The notes under the pieces were generated by a model. It did no database searches and was not told where the DNA came from. It saw only the letters and a list, made by a program, of their open reading frames with translations. DNA of 64,000 nt, taken from Aquarana catesbeiana. Lineage: Eukaryota > Chordata > Amphibia > Anura > Ranidae. A program made the position numbers and the translations under genes. Shown here one piece after another: positions 1-11,063 of this stretch; the first letter of the stretch is position 1; the number at the start of each line of letters is the position of its first letter. The DNA is taken from NCBI RefSeq assembly GCF_042186555.1, contig NC_133332.1:232916515-232980514 (forward strand), written 5' to 3'.

Positions 1-58
1 TGATTGGATCCTGTCTAAATTGTCCCTAGTAGAAATGAATGTGATTTAGGGACCTTAG

Positions 59-172
59 ATTGTAAGCTCCTTGAGGGTAGGGACTGATGTGAATGTACAA
101 TGTATATGTAAAGTGCTGCGTAAATTGACGGCGCTATATAAGTACCTGAAATAAATAAATAAAATAAATGCC
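59..172 (+). mobile_element. 3' tail of an L2-like LINE (orphan)
   Basis: The stretch begins with ATTGTAAGCTCC and runs through AAAGCTGCGTAAATTG-like sequence (here AAGTGCTGCGTAAATTGAC), GGCGCTATATAAGTACC and a terminal (AAAT)n tail. The same architecture closes the long LINE at 14925-15065. It is therefore read as a heavily 5'-truncated insertion of the same LINE group, with only the untranslated tail left and no coding sequence. Confidence 0.7.
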
Positions 173-444
173 AGACAAGCGCTGTCAATAGCAGGGGCAG
201 GACAGCAAGAGGAGGCTGGGGAACCCCACAGTGGCAGAACACCAGGGCCCGGTGGCAAGACATCCTTTGCAACCCTGATAGTTCTCCCACTGCTTTGGAC
301 CCTTATATTTTCTTGGTATGCTGGTGACATATATATCTTGTTTTCCGTAACCCTGGGGGGGGGCCCCAATACAGTAGGAAGGGAGCTCACTGCAGAACAT
401 GTGAAAGGGCCGTTGTGGGATCGTAGTAAAGGGCCCCAGGATCT
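173..444. other. No gene recognised
   Basis: Mixed-composition sequence with a G9 run near 356 and GGGCCC-type boxes. The open frames on the minus strand carry no motif I recognise. It may be the inside of an unclassified repeat whose other end is around 660-750, after the AT microsatellite. Confidence 0.4.
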
Positions 445-660
<216 letters not shown>

Positions 661-1368
661 TTTGCATTTTATAGTTGCCCCCCTACTTTTGTCCCTGTCC
701 CGCCATGTGCCCCCCCCTAAATATGAAAGCTGGAGACGCCACTGGGTGGTGGTACAAAAGGTAATAGAATGATTTGATGGGGGGTGTCAGATAAATGCAG
801 ACATGCATTGTGGTGTGAACAATTGTTTTCTATGTGCCCTAGCAGTGACATGCCTTTATCCTGTACAGAAAAATGCAGGTCACCGTACACTGTGAATACA
901 ATCCCTTAGTGCATTGTTTACTGTGTGTTTATTGAAGATTGTCTTCTACCTGCTGTGTAAGATCCCACGGTGGAGTTTATCTTGTTAAAGGCTCTGTGAG
1001 GAATATCGCAGCAGAGGAAAGCCGCTATACAGGAGGAAGGGTCCTGCTGTTGGAAGAGCCTGTGGATACACCGTGTTTGGCCAAGTGATCCGTCCTGTGT
1101 GTGCCTGTCTGATCTCTATAAATTGAGATCCATCACATCTGGTAAGCGGCACTGTTTTACTTTTTTGCTGAACAGAAAAATTGTTTGTTCTCCTGAGAAG
1201 TTCGTCCTTGTTGTTTGCATCGGGTCAAGCACTTTTGGGACTGCAATGCTTAATATTGTTTTCCTTTAATCACAGCACATGTTTGCGCATTTTTATTTGT
1301 TGTATACACTTATTAACTGAATATTCAGGTTTTTTTAGATGCAGTACCAGGCTTTTCATATATGAAAA

Positions 1369-1411
<43 letters not shown>

Positions 1412-1557
1412 GTATTCACATATCTTTTGGGTTTAGCGCAGATATTCTGCTATACAGAAGAATAAATAGATGGAAAGATGAAAAAATGACTGAAGGTCCG
1501 ATTTAACTTTATTTGTTAAAGTTAATTTTTTACTTGTTAAAGTTTATTTGTTTTCGA
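661..1557. other. No gene recognised; small (TA)n tract
   Basis: The first 90 bases (CCCCCCTAAATATG, then GGAGACGCCACTGG) look like the end of a dispersed repeat. The rest shows no coding motif. A (TA)n tract lies at 1367-1408. Short plus-strand frames here are low-complexity. Confidence 0.4.
1367..1408. repeat. (TA)n microsatellite
   Basis: About twenty uninterrupted TA dinucleotides. Confidence 0.95.
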
Positions 1558-1670
1558 CAGAAAAGGTCCGCTGAAGGTCCGATGAAGCCCATACACGGTC
1601 GAATTGTCCGACGGATTCGTTCCAATGGACAAGTTTGGTCGAAAAGTCTGGCCGTGTGTACACAGAATTA
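1558..1670. mobile_element. Fragment of a GTCCGA-rich short DNA transposon
   Basis: Repeated GGTCCG, TTGTCCGACGG and a CCATACACGG / CCGTGTGTACAC pair resemble the ends of short non-autonomous elements. The same word set (GTCCGACAG, CCTACACACGATC) recurs at 34845-35320. The ends cannot be fixed exactly. Confidence 0.5.
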
Positions 1671-1991
1671 GTCTATCAGCTTGAAAGATGTCTACAAGTC
1701 AGCCATTGCAGCTCCACATTAAAAGAGAGGAGCACAGGGGAAGAAGGCAGAGAGCAAACACATAGTGTAGGATCTTCATCCCTTTAACCACTTGACCTCT
1801 GGAAGATTTACCACCCTTCGTGACCAGGCCATTTTTTGCAATACGGCACTGCGTTACTTTAGCTGACAATTGCGTGGTCGTTCCACGCTGTACACAAATA
1901 AAATTTATGTAATTTTTTCCCCCCACAAATAGAGCTTTCTTTTGGTGGTATTTGATCAGCTGTGCAGTTTTTTTTTTTTTTTTTTTCGCTG

Positions 1992-2980
1992 TTAACCACT
2001 TAAGCCCCGGACCATTTGGCTGGCCAAAGGCCAGAGCACTTTTTGCGATTCGGCAATGCATCACTTTAACAATTGTGCAGTCGTGCGATGTGGCTCCCAA
2101 ACAAAATTGACGTCCTTTTTTCCCCCACAAATAGAGCTTTCTTTTGGTGGTATTTGATCACCTCTGCGGTTTTTATTTTTTGCGCTATAAACAAAAAAAA
2201 TAGCGACAATTAAAAAAAAAAAAAAAACGCATTATTTTTTACTTTTTGTTATAATAAATATCCCCAAAAAATATATAAAAAACGTTTTTTTTTTCTCAGT
2301 TTAGGCCGATACGTATTCTTCTACATATTTTTGGTTAAAAAATCGCAATAAGCATTTATTGATTGGTTTGCGCAAAAGTTATAGCGTCTACAAAATAGGA
2401 GATAGTTTTATGCATTTTTATCAATAATTTTTTTTTTTTTACTAGTAATGGCGGCGATCAGCGATTTTTATCCTGACTGCGACATTATGGCGGACAGATC
2501 GGACACTTTTGGTGCGATTTTGGGACCATTCATATTTACACAGCGATCAGTGTGATTAAAAATGCATTGATTACTGTGTAAATGAGACTGGCAGTGAAGG
2601 AGTTAACCACTAGGTGGCGCTGTAGGAGTTAAGTGTGTCCTAGGGAGTGATTATAACTGTGGGGGGGAGGGGCTGTGTGTGACACGACACTGATCACCAC
2701 TCCCGATTACAGGGAGCTGTGATCAGTGACAGTGTCACTAGGCAGAACGGGGAGATGCTTGTTTATATCAGCATTTCCCCGTTCTTTCTCTCCATGAGAC
2801 GATCGCGGGTATCCCTGCGGACATTTAGTCCGCGGAACCCGCGATCACGCTCACGGAGCTCCCGGCGGGAGCGCGCGCCCTCAAGCCGCCTCTTAAAGGG
2901 CAACGTACATGTACGTGATTCTGCCTGTACGTGCCCTTCTGCCGCAGTATATCTGCGTGAGGCGATCGGGAAGCGGTTAA
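1992..2980 (+). mobile_element. F1 non-autonomous DNA transposon, inner copy
   Basis: Ends are TTAACCACTTAAGCCCCGG at 1992 and GGCGATCGGGAAGCGGTTAA at 2980, inverted relative to each other and both carrying TTAA. About 989 bp, no coding capacity. It sits inside the older F1 copy of 1784-8823 and interrupts that copy just after its poly-T stretch. Confidence 0.8.
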
Positions 2981-3449
2981 GAAAGACTAACAATTTTGAA
3001 AAAAAAAAAGAAAAAACAATATTTTTTACTTTCTGCTTTAAAACATATCCAATAAAAAAAAATCTAATTTCTTTATCAATTTAGGCCAATATGAATTCTG
3101 CTACATATGTGTGGTAAAAAAAATCCCAAAAACCATACAGTATCTCACAAAAGTGAGTACACCCCTCACATTTTTGTAAATATTTTATTATATGTTTTCA
3201 TGTGACAACACTGAAGAAATGACACTTTGCTACAATGTAAAGTAGTGAGTGTACAACTTGTATAACAGTGTAAATTTGCTGTCCCCTCAAAATAACTCAA
3301 CACACAGCCATTAATGTCCAAACCGCTGGCAACAAAAGTGAGTACACCCCTAAGTGAAAATGACCAAATTGGGCCCAAAGTGTCAATATTTTGTGTAGCC
3401 ACCATTATTTTCCAGCACTGCCTTAACCGTCATGGGCATGAAGTTCACC

Positions 3450-4140
3450 AGACTCCAGACCAGTACATGTTGGCATTCATGGTTCCCTCAATGAACTGTA
3501 GCTCCCCAGTGCCGGTGTTCTGCCGAGAAAGTTCCGCTCGGCGGATTAGTTCCCCCCTCTACTGCGCATGCGCAGTAGAAGCCGGCGGAAATAGCCGAAG
3601 CGGAACAGCTGAAAATCAGCTGTACACGGCGCCTGTAAGAGGGCCCCTCGCGGGCTCGCTTCGCTCGCCACGCTTCGGGCACGGCCTCGCTGCGCTCGGC
3701 ACTTTTAGATTCCCCCTCTAGGTCCACTTGGATAGTGGGGAAGGAACCTGGACCCAGAGCGCAGGCGCCGTGTACAGCTGATTGAAGCGTTTGAGCTTCG
3801 GCTATCTCCGGCGGCCGACAGTAGTACGTACAGGCGCTGTGCCTGCGCAGTACAGGGGGGGAACCTATCCGCCGAAGGAACTTATTCGGCAAGACACCGG
3901 CAGCACTCATGCAGCCCCAGACCATGACACTCCCACCACCATGCTTGACTGTAGGCAAGACACACTTGTCTTTGTACTCCTCACCTGGTTGCCACCACAC
4001 ACGCTTGAAACCATCTGAACTAAATAAGTTTATCTTGGTCTCATCAGACCACAGGACATGATTCCAGTAATTCATGTCCTTAGTCTGCTTGTCTTCAGCA
4101 AACTGTTTGCGGGCTTTCTTGTGTATCATCTTTAGAAGCA
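3450..4140 (-). pseudogene. Tc1-like (DD34E) transposase remnant
   Basis: Read on the minus strand, 4140 to 3897 encodes a recognisable Tc1 catalytic-core fragment: a KKARKQFAEDKQTKD stretch, then WSDETKIN with the first catalytic Asp, then KHGGGSVMVWGCMSAAG. The frame is cut by the foldback element at 3516-3896. Beyond it only FIEGTMN-like residues remain before a deletion that removes the second Asp and the Glu. The N-terminal DNA-binding part is separated at 7979-8130 (MAPHDKELSEDLKNRIVALH on the minus strand). Non-functional. Confidence 0.85.
3516..3896. mobile_element. Foldback element inserted at CCGG in the Tc1 transposase
   Basis: Intact family A copies read through a CCGGCAGCACTC segment here. 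In this copy CCGG occurs on both sides (3512-3515 and 3897-3900), with 381 bp between. The ends are inverted: TGTTCTGCCGAGAAAGTTCC on the left, and TGTCTTGCCGAATAAGTTCC as the complement of the right. Similarity continues for about 50 bp through GGCGGAT and GTTCCCCCC to CTACTGCGC. A second, inner inverted pair (AGCTGTACACGGCGCC near 3618 and its complement near 3768) makes it a double foldback. GC-rich, non-coding. Superfamily uncertain. Confidence 0.8.
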
Positions 4141-4420
4141 GGGCCGATCCTAGGGTCACCGGCACCTGGGTGCTGAAATATTTCTGGTGCCCCCACATGA
4201 GCGTGGTCATCTTACCAACTCCTCCCCTTTACAAATGTTTCTATGGCAACGACTCAAACACAGAGATGTCCCCTAAGAAGTCTTTGTTACCCTGGGATCC
4301 TCCCATGATCTTTTAAGAATAAAAAAATACAGGAAGAGCTTACACTAATGAGACCTGGAGGGGGTCTCTCTGATGCACACAGAGATGGCTTCTGTTAGAG
4401 AGTCTGTTAGAAAGAGCCCC

Positions 4421-6276
4421 CAGACATATTACAGGAGATGGTCAGAGACTGCAATCATGGTACAGGAGATGGTCAGAGACTGCAGACATACTACAAGAGA
4501 TGGTCAGAGACTGTAGTTATGATACAAGAGACGGTCAGAGACTGCAATCATAGAACAGGAGATGGTCAGAGACTGCAGACATAATACAAGAGATGATCAG
4601 AGACTGCAGACATGATAAAAGAGAGGGTCGGAGACTGCAGACATAGTACAGGAGATGGTCAGAGACTGCAGACATGGTACAGGAGACAGACTGCAGACAT
4701 ACTACAGGAGACAGTCAGAGACTGCAGACATGATACAAGTGAGGGTCAGAGACTGCAGACATAGTACAGGAGATGGTCAGAGACTGCAGACATGATACAA
4801 GAGAGGGTCAGAGACTGCAGACATAGTACAGGAGATGGTCAGAGACTGCAGACATGATACAATAGAGGGTCAGAGACTGCAAACATAGTACAGGAGATGG
4901 TCAGAGACTGCAGACATAGTACAGGAGATGGTCAGAGACTGCAGACATAGTACAGGAGATGGTCAGAGACTGCAGACATAGTACAGGAGACGGTTAGAGA
5001 CTGCAGACATACTACAAGAGACGGTCAGAGACTGCAGACATACTACAAGAGATGGTCAGAGACTGTAGTTATGATACAAGAGATGGTCAGAGACTGCAAT
5101 CATAGAACAGGAGATGGTAAGAGACTGCAGACATAATACAAGAGATGATCAGAGACTGCAGACATGATACAAGAGAGGGTCAGAGACTGCAGACATAGTA
5201 CAGGAGATGGTCAGAGACTGCAGACATAGTACAGGAGACGGTCAGAGACTGCAGACATACTACAGGAGACAGTCAGAGACTGCAGACATGATACAAGAGA
5301 GGGTCAGAGACTGCAGACATAGTACAGGAGATGGTCAGAGACTGCAGACATAGTACAGGAGATGGTCAGAGACTGCAGACATGATACAAGAGAGGGTCAG
5401 AGACTGCAGACATAGTACAGGAGATGGTCAGAGACTGCAGACATAGTACAGGAGATGGTCAGAGACTGCAGACATAGTACAGGAGACGGTTAGAGACTGC
5501 AGACATACTACAGGAGACGGTCAGAGACTGCAGACATACTACAGGAGACGGTCAGAGACTGCAGACATACTACAAGAGATGGTCAGAGACTGTAGTTATG
5601 ATACAAGAGACGGTCAGAGACTGCAATCATAGAACAGGAGATGGTAAGAGACTGCAATCATAGATTAGGAGATGGTAAGAGACTGCAATCATAGAACAGG
5701 AGATGGCCAGAGACTGCAGACATAATACAAGAGATGATCAGAGACTGCAGACATGATACAAGAGAGGGTCAGAGACTGCAGACATAGTACAGGAGAAGGT
5801 CAGACTGCAGACATGGTACAGGAGATGGTCAGAGACTGCAGACATAGTACAGGAGATAGTCAGAGACTGCAGACATAGTACAGGAGACGGTCAGAGACTG
5901 CAGACATAGTACAGGAGACGGTCAGAGACTGCAGACATGGTACAGGAGACGGTCAGAGACTGCAGACATAGTACAGTAGATGGTCAGAGACTGCAGATAT
6001 ATTTCAGGAGATGGTCAAAGACTGCAGACATAGTACAGGAGATGGTCAGAGACTGCAATCATAGTACAGTAGATGGTCAGAGACTGCAGACATAGTACAG
6101 AAGATGGTCAGAGACTGCAGACATACTACAGGAGATGGTCAGAGACTGCAGACATAGTACAGGAGATGGTCAGAGACTGCAGACATAGTACAGGAGATGG
6201 TCAGAGACTGCAGACATAGTACAGGAGACGGTCAGAGACTGCAGATATAGTACAGAAGATGATCAGAGACTGCAGT
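4421..6276. repeat. 31-bp minisatellite (about 60 units)
   Basis: Unit core ACAGGAGATGGTCAGAGACT followed by GCAGACATAGT, period 31. Variants alternate (AGTACAGGAGATGG, GATACAAGAGAGGG, CTACAAGAGACGG) in blocks that repeat, for example around 4480-4720 and 5030-5280. This indicates multi-unit duplications and a higher-order structure. No reading frame of interest. Confidence 0.95.
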
Positions 6277-6884
6277 TCCTATGGACGTTAGTAGATAATG
6301 GCCGATCGGCCCTCTCACCTGACCCAGCGATACAGCAACAACGGTTCCTCTGATCAGGAGTCAGCTCATGCTGAATTGCCCGTGGTGACTCCGCTGGGTA
6401 GCACCCAGATCTGTATTCCTGCAATGACTCCATTCCTTGCTCCACCAGGGATGGTGCTAGGCTTTGGTGGCACAGGGCAGCGGGGTTCTCTCTCTGATGG
6501 TGTTCTCTCAGCACTGTCCTCTCCCTCTGGAGTCCTGTATGTACTTCCCTGAAAGCTTTCCTGGGCTCCTGTGTCTCTCTCTCTCTCTCTCATTCAGCTG
6601 AGCATGCTGTGTGGGCTGCAGTTTCCGTGTTACAGTGGGGCTGCCAGTCCTCGGGACTATATGTCCCACAATCCTCTTCTCTGCTCCTTTTTCTATTCTA
6701 TTTCTTCCCTGGCTGATATGAAGGCGGGGGAAGATACATAGTGGGCAGTTGTGCTGGGAAGCGCTGCTCACTAGTACAGCAGCGAGGGGGAGAGGGGAGA
6801 GGGAGGGGGAAAAGAAAAGCCTGCAGCTGCATTGGTGTCACTAGGATTGGGGTCACCCCCCTTCCACCAACTCTAGTCGCCCCT
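6277..6884. other. No gene recognised; short (CT)n tract
   Basis: Non-repetitive-looking sequence with a (CT)n run at about 6573-6590 and a TATGTCCCACAATCC box near 6660. Overlapping short frames on both strands have no recognisable motifs. Confidence 0.4.
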
Positions 6885-7605
6885 CAGTACAGACCCAACC
6901 CAACTAAGTATAGACCCCCCTCCGTCAGTGCAGAACCTGCACCAAGTAGAAACCCCTCCCTCAGTACAGGCCTTCCTTAGTACAAAACCCCTTCATTAGT
7001 ACAGACCCCCCCAGGAAACCCCCCCTCCATTAGTACAGACCCCCCCAGGACAGATCTCCCCCTCCATTAGTACAGACCCCCACAGGACAAACCATCCCTC
7101 CATTAGTACAGACCCCCCCATTAGTACAGACCCCCCCTCCATTAGGACAGACCCCCCATTAGTACAGACCTCCCCTCCATTAGCACAGACCCCCCAGGAC
7201 AGACCCCCCCTCCATTAGTACAGACCCCTCCCCCTCCATTAGTACAGACCCCCAGGACAGATCCCCCCCTCCATTAGTATAGACCCCCCCATTAGTACAG
7301 ACCCCCCCTCCATTAGTACAGACCCCCCAGGACAGACCCCTCCCTCTATTAGTACAGACCCCCCCCTCCATTAGTACATTAGTACAGACCCCCCCAGGAC
7401 AAACCCCCCTCCATTAGTATAGACCACCCAGGACAGACCCCCCCCTTCATTAATACAGACCCCCCCTCCATTAGTACAGACCCCCAGGACAGACCCCCCC
7501 CTCCATTAGTACAGACCCCCCCCAGGACAGACCCCCCCCCCTCCATTAGTACAGACCCCCCAGGACAGACCGTCACCCCCCCCCTCCATTAGGGTACATA
7601 AAAAC
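6885..7605. repeat. CATTAGTACAGACCCCC minisatellite
   Basis: Degenerate units of about 20-24 bp built from CCATTAGTACAGACCCCCC with an alternating CAGGACAGACCCC insert. Nearly every unit carries a C5-C8 run, so the minus strand has dense G-runs and strong G-quadruplex potential. Minus-strand frames (repeated GGVCTNGG-type peptides) are translations of the repeat. Confidence 0.95.
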
Positions 7606-7978
7606 ACCCGGGCGGCAGCTGGAGAGGAGAGGACAGTGTGCAGCCACGCCGCCCGGGTGGAGAGCAGAGCAGTTCACAGCAGGCAGGAGTGAGAGACACA
7701 GAGAGGAGGAGAACGTGTCAGGCATGGACCACCCCGCCCCCCCGCACGACGTCACTGCACGGCTGGTCTCTCTCCACACAGAGACCAGCTGCTCTGCCTC
7801 CGATCTCATCTCTGGCTGGCTGCTCTCCTTCTCTGACAGGAGGAGGGAGGGGCTTGAGCAGGAAACACACTGGCGCCTTTCTCCTTAGAACACCGACGGA
7901 GATCCGCCGCCGGACATGAACAGGAGGAGGAGGGAAGGGAGCACTCTGGCGCTTCAGTGCCCCCACCTCTCTGGCGCC
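7606..7978. other. GC-rich unassigned segment at the end of the insert
   Basis: CpG-containing sequence with GGCGGCAGCTGG and GGAGGAGG boxes. I see no coding motif. It ends at the junction with the resumed Tc1 sequence. Confidence 0.4.
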
Positions 7979-8823
7979 CAGGTGTTAAACAGCTCTATGG
8001 TCTTGGCCACCTTGCTGCAGTTCAGTTTTAGGGTCTTGACAATCTTCTTATAGCCTAGGCCATTTTTATGTAGAGCAACAATTCTATTTTTCAGATCCTC
8101 AGAGAGTTCTTTGTCATGAGGTGCCATGTTGAACTTCCAGTGACCAGTATAAGAGAGTGAGAGCGATAACACCAGATTTAACACACCTACTCCCCATTCA
8201 CACCGTGTAACACTAACAAGTCACATGACACCGGGGAGGGAAAATGGCTACAATTTGGACATTTTCACTTAGCGATGCGATATTGTGGCAGACAAATCGG
8301 ACACGAACTGACACTTTTTTGGGGACCAGTGACACTAATATTGTGATCAGTGCTAAAAAATATGCACTGTGCAATATGCATTATGCACACTAATGACACT
8401 GGCTGGGAAGGGGTTAACATCACGGGTGATCAAAGGGTTAACTGTGTGCCTAGCCTGTGATTCAGTGTAGTGGAGGAGGTGATTTTACTAGAAGAAGGCA
8501 TGGATCCTGGATGGATGGAATGATCATGCTTTATAGAGACACAGGATCAATGCCTTCTGTACAGACAGAATGGCAATCTGCCTTGTTTACTTGGGCAGAT
8601 TGCTGTTCTGCCTCTGTCCCGAAGCATCGACAGGTGTGGGCAGACATCGAGTCTGCCATACCCGCTGATTAGCTCCCGTTTTGTATAATCACAGCAGGAG
8701 CGGACTGCCGGCGCTGGCCCCAGACCCAGAAGTGCAGGATCACATAATAGGTACATAACCCTGCGCAGAAGAGCCACTTTGCCGCCGTACATGTACATTT
8801 TTATATGGTCGGCAAGCAGTTAA

Positions 8824-9094
8824 TGGGGTCTGTATGCCTGTGGGACGGAAAGGATCGATCATGTGACTACTGTGATTGGCTGTCATAATGGTCACATAAC
8901 TGTAGACTGGTCCCGCTGGCTCCCCATCACTAATGTGGCAGAGAGCAGTCTTTGGTAGTTTTGTCATTGTGATGGGAGCATGCAGTGAGCAGGCCTTCAG
9001 CACAGAAAGCTTTGCCACGCATGTATGCACTTGTGTGGCATGTGGGCATTAAAGCCCACCCTCTTTGCCACCCTCTTTGCGTGGCAAGAGGTTA
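8824..9094. other. No gene recognised
   Basis: Unassigned sequence between two elements. It contains a small tandem CACCCTCTTTGC duplication at 9058-9080. Confidence 0.4.
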
Positions 9095-9416
9095 GGCAGG
9101 CCATACACAGTTTGAATCTGGGCCGGTTTAGCAGTAACCGCCCGATATTCGAACCGTGTATGGACAGGCTGAATGTACCAAGTTGATTGATCAGCATGCC
9201 AGGTTTTACCTGTGATTATTGCTAGCAGCAGGTTATAGCTGCTAGCAAAATTAACTGTCTTCTGGTGGTGACATCGCCGATCCACCGGGAGAAGACAATG
9301 GCTCAGCATGAGGGATTCCCGTTTCAACGCTGTCTGTGTTGGTGGGGGAATCAAGCTATTTTCTTTCCTGCAACCTGTGGTTGCAAGAAAGAAATTTGCT
9401 CTGTGTATGGCTGGCC
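9095..9416. mobile_element. Short inverted-repeat DNA transposon, TTA target (Harbinger-like)
   Basis: Left end GGCAGGCCATACACAG, right end CTGTGTATGGCTGGCC, inverted, with TTA on both flanks (9092-9094 and 9417-9419). A 3-bp TWA duplication fits PIF/Harbinger; TTAA movers cannot be excluded. A GAAGACA / TGTCTTC pair adds inner symmetry. About 322 bp, non-coding. Confidence 0.75.
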
Positions 9417-10672
9417 TTAATTAGAGTAAAATCATAACATTTTGTTGAGGGCAGATAAGGACAGTAGATGCTGACTCCTGCTAAGGCTGCTTATGGCTCC
9501 CAGTGCTGTGATCAAGCAGGGTAATGGAGTCACCTTATATGCAACATCGCTCCAACCAACTTGATGATGATCAGCTATGTCCATCAGAGGTTAATGTCAC
9601 ATGAAACGTGTGGTGAGGAACATTCCCCTTCCTCAGCTGAGGATTGGAAATGTTCCCCAAAATGCATCACCTGAGCGTGGAAAGTGATAGAGCTACAGTT
9701 ATAATTTTGTGCTTTCTTTCATATTCAGTGTTGTGCGCAGATCGGATCCAGGTGATCTTTTGTAATTACCTGGATTTGATCATATCTGATCTTCTAACCT
9801 AAAGCTGCATTCGCACTATAGTGTTTACGACTACACGCAAAATTGTGTCTTACATGTGCATTTTTTTGTGCATTGTCACTCTGCACGCATTGGGCGGTCC
9901 ATTCACTTTAAACGGCTTCCCTACATGTGAAAAGTAGCTCATGCACCTTTTTGAGCTTTGTGTGTGTTTTTTTTTTTTTTTTTTAGTCAGTGCGTTTTGC
10001 TGTTTTTGTTATTTTTGGGTGCAGGCAGGGCCGTTAATAGGGGGGGACCACCAGTCCTCCTGTAGGGGGCCCGGGCACACGGGGGACCAAACAGCAGGGG
10101 GAATTAGTGCGGTCGTGTGATGGGGCAATTACAGAAGGATGCTCTGTGCGGCTCTCTGTAGCAGCTGAAAGTCAGTTTCTCCCCCTCCTGCCGGCTTTCA
10201 GCTGCTGCAGGGAGAGAGACAGACACAGGGCATCATTCCTGTAATTGCTTCCCTGACACCAATCCTCCTCCCTGTTCTGCCTGCTTCTGATTTTATACAC
10301 AGTCCAGCAGTCAGTAAAACTTGTATATTAGCAAAGACAGATCTTGCATTGCAGAAAAAGCAGAACTGGTATTGTAGTCAAGGCAAGTAGTTCACAAACC
10401 CGGTGGGAGAGGGCCCAACCAGGAGCACTCACAAATACCAACAGTGTGTAAAGGAGCAGGTATCAGCCAAACTGACAGCGTCTGTCTGGGGGGACAGAAC
10501 GTGGCCTGGCCATCTTGTACCCAAACGAGAAGATGCCTCAGGCAATTGCAAACCCTAAGCTTTCACTTCTCATCTGGAAACTCCCTGCCACTAATACTGC
10601 CCCTGACAGTCTGGGAACCTTTCCCTACACTACCCACAGGCGAATGCGTGCCAGAACCTGGGAAGCTGGGAC
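9417..10672. other. No gene recognised; repeat fragments
   Basis: Contains the left half of a short transposon near 9800-9990 (GCTGCATTCGCACTATAG start), a T20 tract at 9968-9985 and a CAGGGCCGTTAATAGG block near 10026 like the start of the 4142 insert. No motif-bearing open frame. Confidence 0.4.
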
Positions 10673-11001
10673 TTAACCACTTGCCGACCGCACTATAGCC
10701 AAATGACGGCTACAGCACAGCCGGCTTGTTCTGGGAGGCCGTCATGTGATGGCCCTCCATGATCACGCCCGCTGTGGGGCAAGGGCGGCACTCTGTGATG
10801 GCAGTGTCTCCTGGACACTGCTGATCACAGATTGGCTCTTTAACTCGATTAGCAGCTCTTTACCATGTGATCAGCTGTGTCCAATCACAGCTGATCACGG
10901 ATGTAAACAGAAGCCGGTTCTTGGCACTCCTTTCCTCATGCTGACAGCATGAGAGAAAAGCGCAGATAACTGGCTTCTCGAAAAGGAACATCTACACTGA
11001 T

Positions 11002-11063
11002 AATCAGGGCACTGATTATCCGTGTCCTGATTATCAGTGTAGTTCCAACAGTGCCGCCAATCA
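11002..11063 (+). repeat. 62-bp target-site duplication of the LINE, left copy
   Basis: Sequence from AATCAGGGCACTGATTATC to GTGCCGCCAATCA. The right copy at 15066-15127 is identical except for one C/T difference at a CpG. It belongs to the host F2 element, which reads on into ...AGTGCCCACCAGTGCC only after the right copy. Confidence 0.9.

Larger units (their letters stand above)
4142..7978. other. 3.8-kb insertion in Tc1, mostly minisatellites
   Basis: It starts GGGCCGATCCTAGGGTCACC and ends CTCTGGCGCCCAGGTG. Parts of the two ends are inverted relative to each other (CACCTGGGTGC on the left, GCGCCCAGGTG on the right; GTGCCCCCAC occurs on both sides), so it may be one short DNA transposon swollen by internal tandem repeats. 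It holds a 31-bp array, a roughly 600-bp unassigned part and a CATTAGTACAGACCCCC array. Confidence 0.5.
3137..8271 (-). mobile_element. Tc1-like transposon, family A, copy 1 (nested and decayed)
   Basis: The left terminus CAGTATCTCACAAAAGTG directly follows a TA (3135-3136), the Tc1/mariner target. A long terminal repeat of about 230 bp contains two copies of an AAAGTGAGTACACCCCT box (about 3150 and 3340), an IR/DR-type arrangement. The matching right portion is at 7979-8271 and stops short of the outer TIR. Two insertions split the body (3516-3896 and about 4142-7978). About 270 bp of transposase sequence is missing at the second. Other family A copies: 35329-36290, 41043-44233 and 53311-55664. 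Confidence 0.9.
1784..8823 (+). mobile_element. TTAACCACTT-ended non-autonomous DNA transposon (family F1), outer split copy
   Basis: The left end is TTAACCACTTGACC at 1784 and the right end is the inverse, GGCAAGCAGTTAA, at 8823. Only three pieces belong to it: 1784-1991, 2981-3134 and 8272-8823. The gaps hold an inner copy of the same family and a Tc1 transposon. The pieces rejoin in the order seen in intact copies (16009-16943, 62232-63102): an ACAAATAGAGCTTTC block, a poly-T/poly-A stretch, TAGGCCAATATGAATTC, then GCGATATTG and GGACAAATCGGACAC-like sequence. It encodes nothing. TTAA at both ends suggests a piggyBac- or Kolobok-type mover, but no transposase is present. Confidence 0.75.

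Noticed and set aside
4421..6276. CRISPR-like array (31-bp repeats)
   Set aside because: There are no unique spacers between the repeats and the setting is a vertebrate genome. The same applies to the 31-bp and 32-bp arrays elsewhere.
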